Origin: Fasciola hepatica
Taxonomy: Eukaryota; Platyhelminthes; Trematoda; Plagiorchiida; Fasciolidae
Direction of reading: 5' to 3'
NCBI GenBank assembly: GCA_948099385.1
Contig: CANUEZ040000103.1
Location: forward strand, 8,356,501-8,420,500
DNA: 64,000 nucleotides
Part shown: piece after piece, positions 20,871 to 31,404 of the stretch
Layout: each line of letters begins with the position of its first letter
Position numbering within the stretch: position 1 is the first letter of the stretch
Notes under the pieces: generated by a model
Told to the model about the DNA's origin: nothing
Databases searched by the model: none
What the model saw: only the letters and a program-made list of their open reading frames with translations
Translations under genes and position numbers: made by a program

Positions 20871-22037
20871 GGTTATGTATGCGGCGTCATGGAACAAATT
20901 ACCCCATGATATAATTTCTAAAATGCCATCTAAGATGTTATGGCCCACATAAGCAGATACCTCACAGTACTAACTATAATCCAACTTATGGATCCTCACA
21001 CGATCGAGGAAAGGGGTTTTGAAGTTGAATTAGGTTTCAAATAGTTTTCAAACTCCCATTTTGTGAACCTCATCGTCTTTCGGGCCACAGCCGTTCCTGT
21101 TTCCCTCACTAGCGTTACTCACTCAATAATTCTGCCTCTCTTGCACATCTGATCTTGCCATTGGCGTTCTTAATTCTCCTTGGGCAAAGTCCAATAAACA
21201 CAGTCGTTGAACTTTCTCTGGAGTGCCGCACCAACTGCACTCAAGCCACGATTATGGCGGCATTTTCTTTCTTTTTTTCTCTTCACTATCTCCATTCTGT
21301 AACTTTCAGCTTCTTTTGTTTCAAGATTTCTTACAAAGCGGTTATAATCTGAGTCCGGTAATTCTGTTCCACCTTCATCTGTTGCCCGACGACATTCCCG
21401 TTGATGAATGCCATGAACTGTTTAGTTCAAGGACGAGTTCATTCAAAACATTAAACGATTACACCAGAAAGTTTCCATGAGATTCAGGAGTGTCAGTCGC
21501 AATATCTGCAGGATGCCACTTCAGAGGCCTGTGATGCGACAGTACCAATGACACTGTTTGCAACGAGGTATACAACACGCAAAATGTATTCCATTGGAAT
21601 TTTCTGACCCCTGCAGATAGACTATCAATTTCAGCAGTGGTTCAGAATATACCGATTGCGAACCAAACACAAAATACGACCCCTGGAACCAGTAGTTGTT
21701 CCAAGTCTACCGGAACAATGTCTTACTGCTAGTCAGATAGCGGGGTTGGGTAAGCAACCTAACTAAATATTTTCTGTCACCCAGACCGTCCCGTATACTA
21801 GAAGCCGGCAATCGAATTCCGATTTTGTCACCTATATCGTAAGTGAACCAGTTCTTGCTAGATTCATTTACACCACCATGTAGTTTTGGAAATGCTAGTA
21901 CCCCTAGTTTCAATGAAAAGTCCATTGAAAGGACACATATCACCGTGGGACAGTTAGGAAAAAATGGTGAACAATTTGCAAATTTCAGTGGCCGTTATGG
22001 TAGGAGACATGAATATAGAATTCTCTACCATCATAGC
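20871..22037. other. Left flank of the BEL/Pao element; mostly unrecognised
   Basis: Probably LINE B 3' sequence to about 21480, then unassigned sequence. A minus frame near 21870-21740 (GDKIGIRLPASSI) is faintly like an integrase C-terminal segment. A plus frame from 21964 (ISVAVMVGDMNIEFSTIIA) runs open to the insertion point at 22037 and is in phase with the DUF4806-like frame that resumes after the element at 26265. Confidence 0.35.
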
Positions 22038-22791
22038 TGTTGAGTCTGTTTTGCCTGTTTCAGTCCTGCTCATTCATGACCACCAACCCGTGCTACGTTC
22101 GGACCGGTTTGACGTTCCTAATTCATTTGACGTTGACCACATGGTTGCACGGCTATCGGTCCACACGATTGCTCTTCGCCCTCAAGAGTTGCCTGTCCGT
22201 CACACAGACACACACACGCTTAACCATCACTCGGTCGATTGACCTGGACTAGACTGCTCGATTGGGTACCGAATTCTGATCGGCTGCATCCGGCAGGCAT
22301 GTTCGATCACGCACATGTACCGATGCATACATACGCACCCACACAAGATTGGGACCTGTTCGACCCGTGACTAATCGTGTATTTGCGCGCCTGAGCGAAT
22401 CCCTGCCCTTCTCCCTGGTTGGTCATAGCCATCGATCGATTTCCGCCTGATCGCCTTTCCGTTCGTTCATGTCCCTTATATGCGCGTTTCTTTCCTTGTC
22501 ATTGTTAGTTGTGGTCGTTTCTTTAACCTACTTGATGACTTGTGCCTTAGCCAATTGGCCATAGAACGTGTTATCCATTCTGAACTGTACGGAACGTTAG
22601 TAAACGGTGATTCCCTGAGGACGCCACGTTTGAGGTTTGTACATTTGCCCCCTTGATTGATTATTGTTTGCAGTACCGCTAATAAACCTCAGCTAGTTTG
22701 ATTTGGTTTCTGAGAGAGCGCGTCGCTCCAACTCGGCCTGGACACCGAATAAAGTTGCCTAAAGTTCAGAATCGGACGTACGTATCTAACA
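22038..22791 (+). repeat. 5' LTR of BEL/Pao element
   Basis: 754 bp, TGTTGAGTCTG ... TATCTAACA. Sequence right after it (GTGCTCAAACTTG) does not begin with TGG, so no conventional primer-binding site is obvious at the usual place. Confidence 0.92.
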
Positions 22792-22835
22792 GTGCTCAAA
22801 CTTGTTCTTCAACCGGGAACTTTGAAGAAATATCA

Positions 22836-24551
22836 ATGCCCGTGACGAGGATTATGAGGCACCAACTGGCCGCAAACGAACAATTGGACTCTTCCGGAGA
22901 ACAGGAGGAGTACAGGAACACTCACCTACCGAATGAGGCAAACGTAGAGGACAATCTGGGTAAGCAGTATTCTCCCCGTGCCCCATTGCTTGATATGGCT
23001 ATTAGAGCAGATACGTTAGTTGGTAGAGGATTAGAAACTCGGTTGTCGGCCAGAAGTAGAACTAGAATCCAGGAATTGAAAGCTGAACAGCTTCAGTTAG
23101 ACATGGAACGTTTGAAGATTAGGCAGCAGCAAATATCATTAGAGCTAGAGAACTTAGCTGGTAGCGTTCAACCCAGTGACGACGAATCAACTTCAGATGA
23201 ACCTCCAGGTTTAGTTCCGTTGGACTCTGTTGGGAAGTACGTTGAAGGTTGTCGAGCCTCGGCCAGTCACAGAGTTCCGGAAGACGCCGAGTCGAGAACG
23301 ATTACTAATCGTCGGATCAGGTTACCGGATATAGAATTGATCAAGTTCGACGGAACACCAAAGCGACTGTGGCAATTTCTCAGCAGCTTCAAGGCAGATG
23401 TGGCCAGCGGCTTGCGGAACGATAGAGAGAGGCTATGTTACTTGATCCAATGCTGTGTTGGAGAGGCACGAGAAGCCATAGAAGATTGTGTGATGTTACC
23501 TCCTAAAGAAGGATATGTGAGAGCTATTGATATCTTGGAATCACAGTTTGGATGCCCTGATGATGTCGCTGAGTGCCTCTTAGACGAAATGGGCAACGGA
23601 ACCAAAATTAAGCCAACCGACATTACCGGCCTTAGGAAACTCGTACGACAAGTGGTAAGCAGCGAAATTTCCTTAACAGAAATGGGCTACGAATCTAGTT
23701 TGAATTGCCCCACCACGGTAAAGGGCATTGTACGACGCTTGTCAGATTCCATGCAGTTGAGATGGGCAGAGATAGCTCTGAAGAAACGACGAGAAGGGAC
23801 AAAACTATTGTTTTGTCACCTAGTTCGGTACCTAGAAGAAAGCCTGTCAACCTTTTCTTACTGTTACGGTCAAGGAAACAGCGCATTAAGCCAATGGAAA
23901 GGGGACGAGGATACTCGTCAATCTCATGGAGTGAGAAAACGGATTAAGGTGATAGCTGGCCGCCTCGATGAGGAGTGTCCTGTCTGCTTTGAGGACCACG
24001 GATTAGAATCCTGCAGTAAATTCTTGTCCATGTGCTACGAGGAGAGATTGAAGGTTATCCGAGACGCAGGGCGGTGTTTCAAGTGTCTGAAGCTTGGTCA
24101 CAGGGCCGCTGAGTGTCGTACAATCAGTCGCTGTCTTGAACTCAACTGTTACGGCCGTCACCACACCTTATTGCATGTGCCCAGATCACCCAATACACCA
24201 GCGAGGGCCAATATTAATTCTGTGAAGACAAAAGTCCCACATACCTTTTTGGGATTTGTACCCGTTAGACTGCTCGGACCAAGGGGCTCGAAGGAAACCT
24301 ACGCTTCCCTCGATAACGGCACAGATTCAACTTTTCTATCTTCAGCTGCGGCCAATTCATTGGGGATTGATGGCCCACTAACGAGACCTAATGTGAAGAA
24401 CCTCGCAAAAACGGCGTCCCAGGTGATTTCAGAAGTGAATTTTGCTGTTCAGTCATTAAGTGGTGATTATCAACTGCAAGTGGAAAGGGCCTACACACTG
24501 GAAACACTACCAATGCAGACTGCGTACATCCCATCGGGCCTGGACTGCTAG
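22836..24551 (+). CDS. gag: BEL/Pao Gag-protease polyprotein
   Basis: The first Met after the LTR is at 22836. The frame also extends upstream into the LTR, which is unlikely to be translated. It encodes 571 residues. In order these are a charged helical segment (ELKAEQLQLDMERLKIRQQQ), the DUF1759-type Gag core (IELIKFDGTPKRLWQFLSSF ... CVGEAREAIEDCVMLPP), a Cys/His array typical of BEL/Pao (CPVC...C, CFKCLKLGHRAAEC, C....C..RHHTLLH; 23976-24176), and the retropepsin region (ETYASLDNGTDSTFLSS). The protease triad is Asp-Asn-Gly (24312-24320) where active enzymes have Asp-Ser-Gly or Asp-Thr-Gly, so it is probably inactive. Gag should package RNA in cytoplasmic particles. The frame closes at a TAG that relatives would read through as sense, and continues after it. 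Confidence 0.85.
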   Translation: MPVTRIMRHQLAANEQLDSSGEQEEYRNTHLPNEANVEDNLGKQYSPRAPLLDMAIRADTLVGRGLETRLSARSRTRIQELKAEQLQLDMERLKIRQQQISLELENLAGSVQPSDDESTSDEPPGLVPLDSVGKYVEGCRASASHRVPEDAESRTITNRRIRLPDIELIKFDGTPKRLWQFLSSFKADVASGLRNDRERLCYLIQCCVGEAREAIEDCVMLPPKEGYVRAIDILESQFGCPDDVAECLLDEMGNGTKIKPTDITGLRKLVRQVVSSEISLTEMGYESSLNCPTTVKGIVRRLSDSMQLRWAEIALKKRREGTKLLFCHLVRYLEESLSTFSYCYGQGNSALSQWKGDEDTRQSHGVRKRIKVIAGRLDEECPVCFEDHGLESCSKFLSMCYEERLKVIRDAGRCFKCLKLGHRAAECRTISRCLELNCYGRHHTLLHVPRSPNTPARANINSVKTKVPHTFLGFVPVRLLGPRGSKETYASLDNGTDSTFLSSAAANSLGIDGPLTRPNVKNLAKTASQVISEVNFAVQSLSGDYQLQVERAYTLETLPMQTAYIPSGLDC

Positions 24552-25370
24552 TCTCATTTAAAGGACGTGTATTTTGAAGAAATCAAGAACAAGACGGTTG
24601 ATCTTCTGATTGGCACCAACACCCCCGAAGCCCACTGGGTTCAGGATCAACGCATTGATACTTCTCGTCAGCCGTACGCAGTGAAGACAGTCCTGGGGTG
24701 GGTGGTTGTTGGACCCACCAGAAGGAGTACTACTCGGAGGAAGTACGTAAACTGCGTAGCTTCAGAGGTGACGATGAAGACTGAGATTCTGAAATTGTAT
24801 GAAACAGAATTTGGGGACGCATCCCATAACGGAAGTGTGTCGCATTCCCTTGAAGACAAGGTCGCCAATGATCAACATTCAGTCAGTGAGAAAACCCTGA
24901 GCACAGAAGAGCGCAATTTCTATGTTGACGACGGTCTGGTTTCCGTTGAAGGCGCGCAGGAGGCCACAACTTTAGTTGAACAGCTTCGGAACGTGCTGAT
25001 TCGCAGAGGATTTCGACTTCACAAATGGGTCTGCAATACCGAGGAAGTAATAAAAACCATGGCCCCAAGTGAACAGACTCCGACATTGATCAGCCTGAGT
25101 CCCAGTGACCCGATGATACAGAAGACGCTCGACTTGTATTGGCGCATAGAGCACGACTGTTACACGTCCAAATTGGACATTCTCAATCGGCGCGATCTAT
25201 CGGACATAAGCCTCTTGTTGGAGAAGCAAATGCGACACCTCATAAAAAAGGCTGGATGGGCCGGTGCTCGAGGCTATGGCGAGAATCTCCACGGTACCAG
25301 TACGACAGGACGGTTGCTGCAGGTCATTCGAAAATTTAGTGGCGGTAGGGACCGACGACTGGTAGATTAA
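24552..25370 (+). pseudogene. BEL/Pao pol remnant (RT fragment), copy 2
   Basis: In the same frame as Gag, directly after the TAG at 24549-24551 (SHLKDVYFEEIKNKTVDLLI). It reaches the post-protease region and then, after a deletion, the YVDD box (24921-24932) and RGFRLHKWVCN. The RT fingers and front palm are missing. The final part (ISLLLEKQMRHLIKKAGWAG) may derive from the integrase zinc-binding segment. The deletions are identical in copy 1. Confidence 0.8.
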
Positions 25371-25512
25371 CCAATTGCGAGTAGGGCGTGCTTCAGTTCG
25401 GTTCCTGCGATTGAGGCAAGAGTAAAGTGTACCATTTTTGCATCGGGCCGTCTGGAGTGTGCACAGTAGCGAGTGGAACGTTAGTAAAGCCGTGCCGGCC
25501 TTGGGATGGCGG

Positions 25513-26264
25513 TGTTGAATCTGTTTTGCCTGTTTCAGTCCCGCTCATTCATGACCACCAACCCGTGCTACGTTCGGACCGGTTTGACGTTCCTAATTCA
25601 TTTGACGTTGACCACAAGGTTGCACGGCTATCAGTCCACACGATTGCTCATCGCCCTCAAGAGTTGCCTGTCCGTCACACAGACACACACGCTTAACCAT
25701 CACTCGGTCGATTGACCTGGACTAGACTGCTCGATTGGGTACCGAATTCTGATCGGCTGCATCCGGCAGGCATGTTTGATCACGCACATGTACCGATGCA
25801 TACATACGCACCCACACAAGATTGGGACCTGTTCGACCCGTGACTGATCGTGTATTTGCGCGCCTGAGTAAATCCCTGCCCTTCTCCCTGGTTGGTCATA
25901 GCCATCGATCGATTTCCGCCTGATCGCCTTTCCGTTCGTTCATGTCCCTTATATGCGCGTTTCTTTCCTTGTCATTGTTAGTTGTGGTCGTTTCTTCAAC
26001 CTACTTGATGACTTGTGCCTCAGCCAATTGGCCATAGAACGTGTTATCCATTCTGAACTGTACGGAACGTTAGTAAACGGTGATTCCCTGAGGACGCCAC
26101 GTTTGAGGTTTGTACATTTGCCCCCTTGATTGATTATTGTTTGCAGTACCGCTAATAAACCTCAGCTAGTTTGATTTGGTTTCTGAGAGAGCGCGTCGCT
26201 CCAACTCGGCCTGGACACCGAATAAAGTTGCCTAAAGTTCAGAATCGGACGTACGTATCTAACA
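25513..26264 (+). repeat. 3' LTR of BEL/Pao element
   Basis: 752 bp, TGTTGAATCTG ... TATCTAACA, preceded by a G-rich tract (TTGGGATGGCGG). It resembles the copy 1 LTR at 1101-1854 more than its own 5' partner at several positions (for example TGTTGAATC), as expected if 1-1854 was duplicated from this end or the reverse. Confidence 0.92.
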
Positions 26265-26788
26265 ATGGCACTGCTGATCTCCGGGTTCGAGGCGTTACGG
26301 AACCGAATAAACGGCTTTTCTAGCTCAAGACAAATACCCTGGGTGCAATCATCCTACAAAGCTACAAGAGCCACCAAAATTGAAGACTCACAAACCATGG
26401 ATGTTTATATGGATGTTCTGTCAATCTACGAACACCTGGTAAGATAACAATATTGCTCATTATTGTTCCAAGTTTCCATGCTTGTCAGGACTGTAACAAA
26501 TGACCTCCAGGAATCAGTCCGAAATATGTTGCCCCTGATGGCCAGCGATGAGCTTGCAAAGCAGTTTTGCTGGTCAGGCAGTGTTACTAAGACCGCCGTC
26601 TCACAGCTACGATTAATGTGCGTAATTGAAAGCAGGTATTTTCGTATCACACAACTCATACGACATTAAACGCCGTTAACAACAGTGAGCGGCTGAGAGA
26701 TATCTCCGACGGGGATATCGTGAAACATGCACAACACTGGTTTAACAGCGCCAAGGACCGCGGATCGTCGGGCAGGAAACCCAAGTAA
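26265..26788 (+). pseudogene. DUF4806-like fragment, copy 2, with premature stop
   Basis: Same layout as 1855-2378, with the predicted 50-nt intron at 26636-26685 and the final stop at 26786-26788. Here the frame is broken by a TAA at 26445-26447, where copy 1 reads CAT. A 34-nt GTAAGA...CCAAG segment (26439-26472) covers the TAA and looks intron-like, but removing it does not keep the frame I assign to the domain. This copy sits directly against the BEL/Pao 3' LTR. Confidence 0.4.
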
Positions 26789-27010
26789 AATATTGCATAC
26801 ACATGGGTTTTGAAATTCAGTGAACCACTGCTTCATGTGTAATTGTATGCGATACATTGTGAAGCACGTATATCAACATTTATTTTTGGTATTTTCTTTT
26901 ACGGATTTCCATTATTAATCCACTTTTCATCAATATCACAATAAATTAGTGCACGTGATTAATAAATTTTCGTATTTTACCGTACCATTGCAGAGGTCAG
27001 TTGAACTTTT
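26789..27010. other. A/T-rich stretch, copy 2
   Basis: Same as 2379-2601; nothing gene-like seen. Confidence 0.4.
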
Positions 27011-27173
27011 GTAGTGACCTCGATCGTTTTGAGGAAATGACTGTTTCCTGGATTTCATTTTGGATCTATATTCTCTATGATCTTTTTTGACGTTTGATAT
27101 CGACCTCATAGTGTTCTCCGGTTGCGTACATTTACTGGACTGACGTCTTCTATATTGGTGAGCCCGAACCTCC
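27011..27173 (+). repeat. Truncated gypsy-1 5' LTR and PBS, copy 2
   Basis: Same as 2602-2763. The PBS-like TGGTGAGCCCGAACC starts at 27156. Small differences from copy 1 (TTTGATATCGACCTC against TTTAATAACGACCTC) bring it closer to the 6622-6751 copy. Confidence 0.6.
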
Positions 27174-27301
27174 AGAACCTTCCTGGATTATTCGCCCGCA
27201 CCGTGAGTCTGTGGTTTTTCGCTGCTTCGCGTCCTGTTTTTGTTGCACGATATATATTTTTTATGATATATTATCGCAACATATCCATATCAGAGGGTAA
27301 G

Positions 27302-28186
27302 ATGCAGATCGACACAGATCTCACTCTGTCTGCGGTTGCTTTTAAACCTGTGGCGTTTATCCCACATGATCCTGAGTTTTGGTTTGCAGTCTTAGAGCTG
27401 CAATTTGAGACAAGTAGGATTATCGACCAACGCCAACGCCAACGATTTTCCTATGCCTAAGAGGCAATCCCGGGCGATGGTATCGCCATGGTGAGGGATT
27501 GGGCAATAAGCCCTCCTCAGGAGCAGCTGTACGATCGGCTTAAGAAGGTCACATTGCAAAGTTTTCTTCCTTCTCGGGACGAAAGGTTACGTCAACTACT
27601 GGCACAGTACCCCTTAGGGGATACGAAACCCAGCCGCAACCTGGCTCAACTCCGGTCCTTGGCAGGGCTCGCCAATAAGGATTAGGATATAGTTAAGGAA
27701 TTGTAGCTGGACTCTCTGCTCTTCCATGTTCGGACCACCGTAGCTGCTCTCCTCGACGACTCGTCCTTGAAACGAGCAGCTGCCGTGACTGACAATATTG
27801 TCGCACGTGTCGGCAGTGGGGCTTATGCCCTCATCGCCACGACATCGCGCAATCCTCGGGGTGTTGACCTGGATGAATCGCCGGAGAGGTCTCGGCACTC
27901 TCGAGCCATCCAGCACCGCCTGTCCTTCAAGGACAGAGTTAAAATACCGACTCCTCGCAGTAGCCCACGTAGACAACGGCACGGACGGGCGCCCTCCACT
28001 GCCCACGTCCGCCGTGAATCCGCCTCCCCTCCCTCGTCCAAACCAGATCGTCCTACCAGCGGTTTTTGTTGGTTTCACTGCGATTTCGGACCATCCGCCC
28101 GTAGGTGCAGAGAGCCGTGTTCATACACGGCAAAAAACGCCTCTGCTGGCGAGTAAAAGCGGACGTACTCGCCGGCAATCAGTCTG
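27302..28186 (+). pseudogene. gypsy-1 gag, copy 2
   Basis: Duplicate of 2893-3777 with the same stops and the same CHCC knuckle (CWFHCDFGPSARRCREPC). The stops predate the duplication. The frame at 27122-27460 extends further upstream than in copy 1 because of a one-base difference near 27223, which is not likely to matter. Confidence 0.8.
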
Positions 28187-28278
28187 AGTTTGGCCGTTTC
28201 TTTACGTGCATGATTCGTACACTAACGCTGGATTCCTAGTCCATACTGGGGCCCAAGTTTCTGCCTTGCCGGTCGGTA

Positions 28279-29406
28279 AAGACAAGCCACGATTTTTTTG
28301 CAGCACTTTGTATTACTTGTTGATTCACGTAGGCCGCAGGGTATAAAGCCTTGCGAGGACAAAGTGCACGCAATTCTGGATTGCGCTTCACCGTCCTCAA
28401 TCAAGGAGCTCAAGGCATTTTGGGGGTTAGTTAACTTTTATCGTCGTTTCATACCCCATGCCGCTGAACGTTTTCTTTCATTAACCGACCTACTTCGTGG
28501 CAATCCACGTAAGTTGTCGCTTACGGATGCCGCACGAGTAGCGTTCTCGGAGAGTGAACCGACATTAGCTCAGACCACGCTACTAATGCACCCAGTTCCG
28601 TCCGCCACACTAAGCATAGCGGTGAATGCATCCGACTTTGCCATCGGGGCTGTCCTGCAACAGTCTGTTCCTGGGATCTGGCAGACATCACAGTTATCTT
28701 CTCGACGTTTCAGTCCCACGGAAACCAAATATACTGCTTCTGGTAGCGAACTGCTGGCTGCATATAATACCGTTAGGCAATTCCGTCATGCGGTCGAGGG
28801 TTGATATGTCAACTTCTTCATCGATCGTAGCTCTTTTACGTGTGCATTGCATACTACGTCTGACCGTTACTCCCCACGAGAACTCAGATATTTAGACTAT
28901 ATTTCTCAGTTCACGACTGACCTCCGACAGATAAAAGGTGAGTCAAACTGCATTGCAGATGCTTTGTCGCGTATTTCGCTTCATAAAAATGAATATCCGG
29001 CTTTAGATTGCGCTGCAATGGCTGCAGCACAGGCACAGTATTCCTCATAAATGGAAGCCGCTCAGTCGTCGTCGCTACAGTGTCGGTCCGTACCTCTGGC
29101 CACCAGTGCTGGGACTTTACTTTGTGACATGTCTACTGGCATACCGCGGCCATTCGTACCCTCTGCATATCGACGTCTCGTGTTAGATACCCTAATGATC
29201 TTTCACACTCAGGCATCTCAGCAAGTCTACGACAAGTGACTGCACGATAAGTCTGGCCGTCCATGAATAAAGATGTTCGCATGTGGGCAAAACAGTGTCT
29301 ACAACGTCAACGATCTAATGTGTATAGGCACGAAGCTTCCCCTATCGGTACTCTCTCCACGCCTGATGCTCACTTCGATCATATCAACGTAGACATTCTG
29401 CTTCCA
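28279..29406 (+). pseudogene. gypsy-1 pol remnant, copy 2 (truncated in integrase)
   Basis: Duplicate of 3870-4999: the same RT-palm deletion, the same Asp-to-Asn change in RNase H (AVNASDFAIGAV) and the same stop after HAVEG. It ends at 29406, shortly after the sequence equivalent to DHINVDI of integrase, where unit X begins. Confidence 0.82.
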
Positions 29407-30222
29407 TTACACCGCAACTCACGGACATGATTATGAGTGAAAATCGCGTATTATTGGTCAACAGCCTATTTGAAGACTAATTGTGTAACTGTTCTCCTAA
29501 ACTGTCAAATATTTATCTGCCCACCTAATACCGGCATGTTACCAGAATGTTGCGGTGGGCAATGTGCTGCTTGGGCTCTGACTGCAATTTCAGAACCCCA
29601 TCACCGTGTATTATGAAAACCCTCCTACCCGGTTACTCAGTGGTGGTCGTTCAAATGTCCAACTGGTGCACACTTCCATCCTTTTCTGGAAGCTCTGACA
29701 CGTTGCAACCATATTTCGGCACCCATAAGGCACATTGTGCATTATTTCTGCCTCAACTCGCAGTCAATGTTGTGCTGTCCGACGCCTGTTGCTTTACTGG
29801 TCATTGCGACCACTGCACACTTTAATATTCTCCAGTGTTGCTTATGTCAGCACTCCCTTGTTCGTCCAGCCATTCTGTAAGCACGTTAGTTTCACGGATC
29901 TGAAAATGGATGCACATATCAACACAATTGGTCACAGCACGAGGTCAATCTCGATAAAAGACAAAGCTCAGGAACCAGTGAACGTATATTTGCACGAGGC
30001 ACCACAGCGATCGGTACAGGCCAAAACCGGAAGTGCCGTTCTTTGGGGCATCCGTGGAATGTTGTCATATATTTTCGGGGCCCGGGTCAAACTTGTATGG
30101 AAGACGTTCTAGAGCGGCTGGTGAACGTGTCTCCTGTTGGGTATAGCAGCGGAATACCAACGTTATCCCCTCTATAGAGAAGACGCAAGTCTGTTCACAG
30201 ATGCAATGTGTATTCTTTATAT
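29406..30222. repeat. Unit X, copy 2
   Basis: Same as 7671-8507, with the 92- and 125-codon frames preserved (29547-29825 and 29735-30112) and modest divergence. In copy 2 it directly links the truncated plus-strand gypsy-1 to the minus-strand gypsy-1 fragment, as the palindrome spacer does in copy 1. Confidence 0.55.
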
Positions 30223-31404
30223 CGTGGCACCAAAACATTACCAATACGAGAGATACACCGAACGGAAAACGTAACGAAACGCAACGGCTGTGCAGAAAGC
30301 GAACCGCCAGCGAGTACAATTAGCGAACGACCGAAAGTGAACGTGATTTAGGACGAGGTCAACGGAAAACTCGGAAACGTCAGTCCAGTAAACGTACGCA
30401 ACCGGAAAACACTATAAGGTCGATATCAAACGTCAGAAAAGATCATAGAGAAAATAGATCCAAAATGGAATCTAGGAAACAGTCATTTTCTCAAAGTTAT
30501 CGACGTCACCACAGCAGCCCCGCTCTAGAAAGTGTGAAAAGCTTTCGAAAAGGGTCAACGGGGAGTACGCATAAACAAACTTCGTGACAATGAATCACGC
30601 GAACTGGACCTTCGTTATGCTGTTGTAATGGTTTGAGCGCCGAAACAACACGTAATAATACATGCGAACAAGCTTCGAGTTCTGTCTCCACGATAACCTG
30701 TGGTCGCTGCATTTGAGCCTGCGCTGGAGTGAGATTTTGCAGGTACGTAGAAAACGATGAACGTTAGTCTGTGCAGAAAGTGAATCTGTACTCCGTGGCG
30801 TATAGAATTCCCAGGCAGCCATAGTGTCGTACCGTGGACAAGGTCCAAAGCGGGAAATTGGATATCTGCATTTATGTAAGTCCTGATACGGAACAGAACT
30901 AGTGGTAACATTTTACACCGGTCTGGGCTCTCGTGCGCTATAAGATCCGCTTTGATTTGGCGATGAAACGTTCGACTAAACCATTCGATTTCGGATGGCA
31001 CGTGGTCGTGCGAATGCGTTCCGTACTAAGCAAGTAAGTTAATAAAGAGAATAGTTCGGACTCAAATGGTTGCTGATGAACGGACTTGATCGTATAAGGA
31101 CAACCATACAAAGCTCGCCATCGTTCTATCAGATGTTGAGCAACTGATTCGGCCGTGACGACAGAGATTGGAACAGATTCGGGCCAACTAATTAGTCTAT
31201 CGATGCGCGTTATTAGCTAAGTATATGCGTGTGATGAGATCAATGGACCCACAATGTCTACGTTGACATGATCGGAGCAAGCAACAAGCGTAGCAAAAGT
31301 ACCGTTAAGCGAAGCTACGTAGCTATGCACTTTGGATCGTTGACATTTTAGCCACTGTTTTGCACACATGCGAACATCTTTATTCATGGACGGCCAGACT
31401 TATC
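30223..31404 (-). pseudogene. Diverged inverted gypsy-1 fragment, copy 2 counterpart of palindrome 1 right arm
   Basis: 30223-30545 matches 8508-8830 (LTR region) and 30590-31404 matches 9750-10565 (integrase), with the intervening 0.9 kb missing. The minus frame 31001-30615 reads as the integrase end (ADLIAHESPDRCKMLPLVLF) and continues 30 codons further upstream than the corresponding frame in copy 1. Divergence from the copy 1 arms is visibly higher than between those arms. It ends at 31405, right after GGCCAGACTTATCG. Confidence 0.8.

Larger units (their letters stand above)
22038..26264 (+). mobile_element. BEL/Pao element, full length LTR to LTR, internally deleted
   Basis: A 4.2-kb element with LTRs at 22038-22791 and 25513-26264 that differ at roughly a dozen positions. 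It is flanked by ATAGC (22033-22037) and ATGGC (26265-26269), a 5-bp target duplication with one mismatch. 5-bp duplications are usual for BEL/Pao. Gag and protease are present, but only a fragment of RT remains and no recognisable full integrase, so it would depend on another element to move. Its 3' half also exists at 1-1854 through segmental duplication. Confidence 0.9.
24413..29408 (+). repeat. Direct segmental duplication, block A, copy 2
   Basis: Counterpart of 1-5000. The junction at 29406-29408 joins sequence equivalent to 5000 with sequence equivalent to 7671 over a 3-base overlap (ATT). Copy 2 therefore lacks 2.67 kb present in copy 1. Confidence 0.9.

Noticed and set aside
21707..21943. 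Minus-strand integrase C-terminal remnant
   Set aside because: GDKIGIRLPASSI is only weakly suggestive and no upstream integrase sequence is seen.
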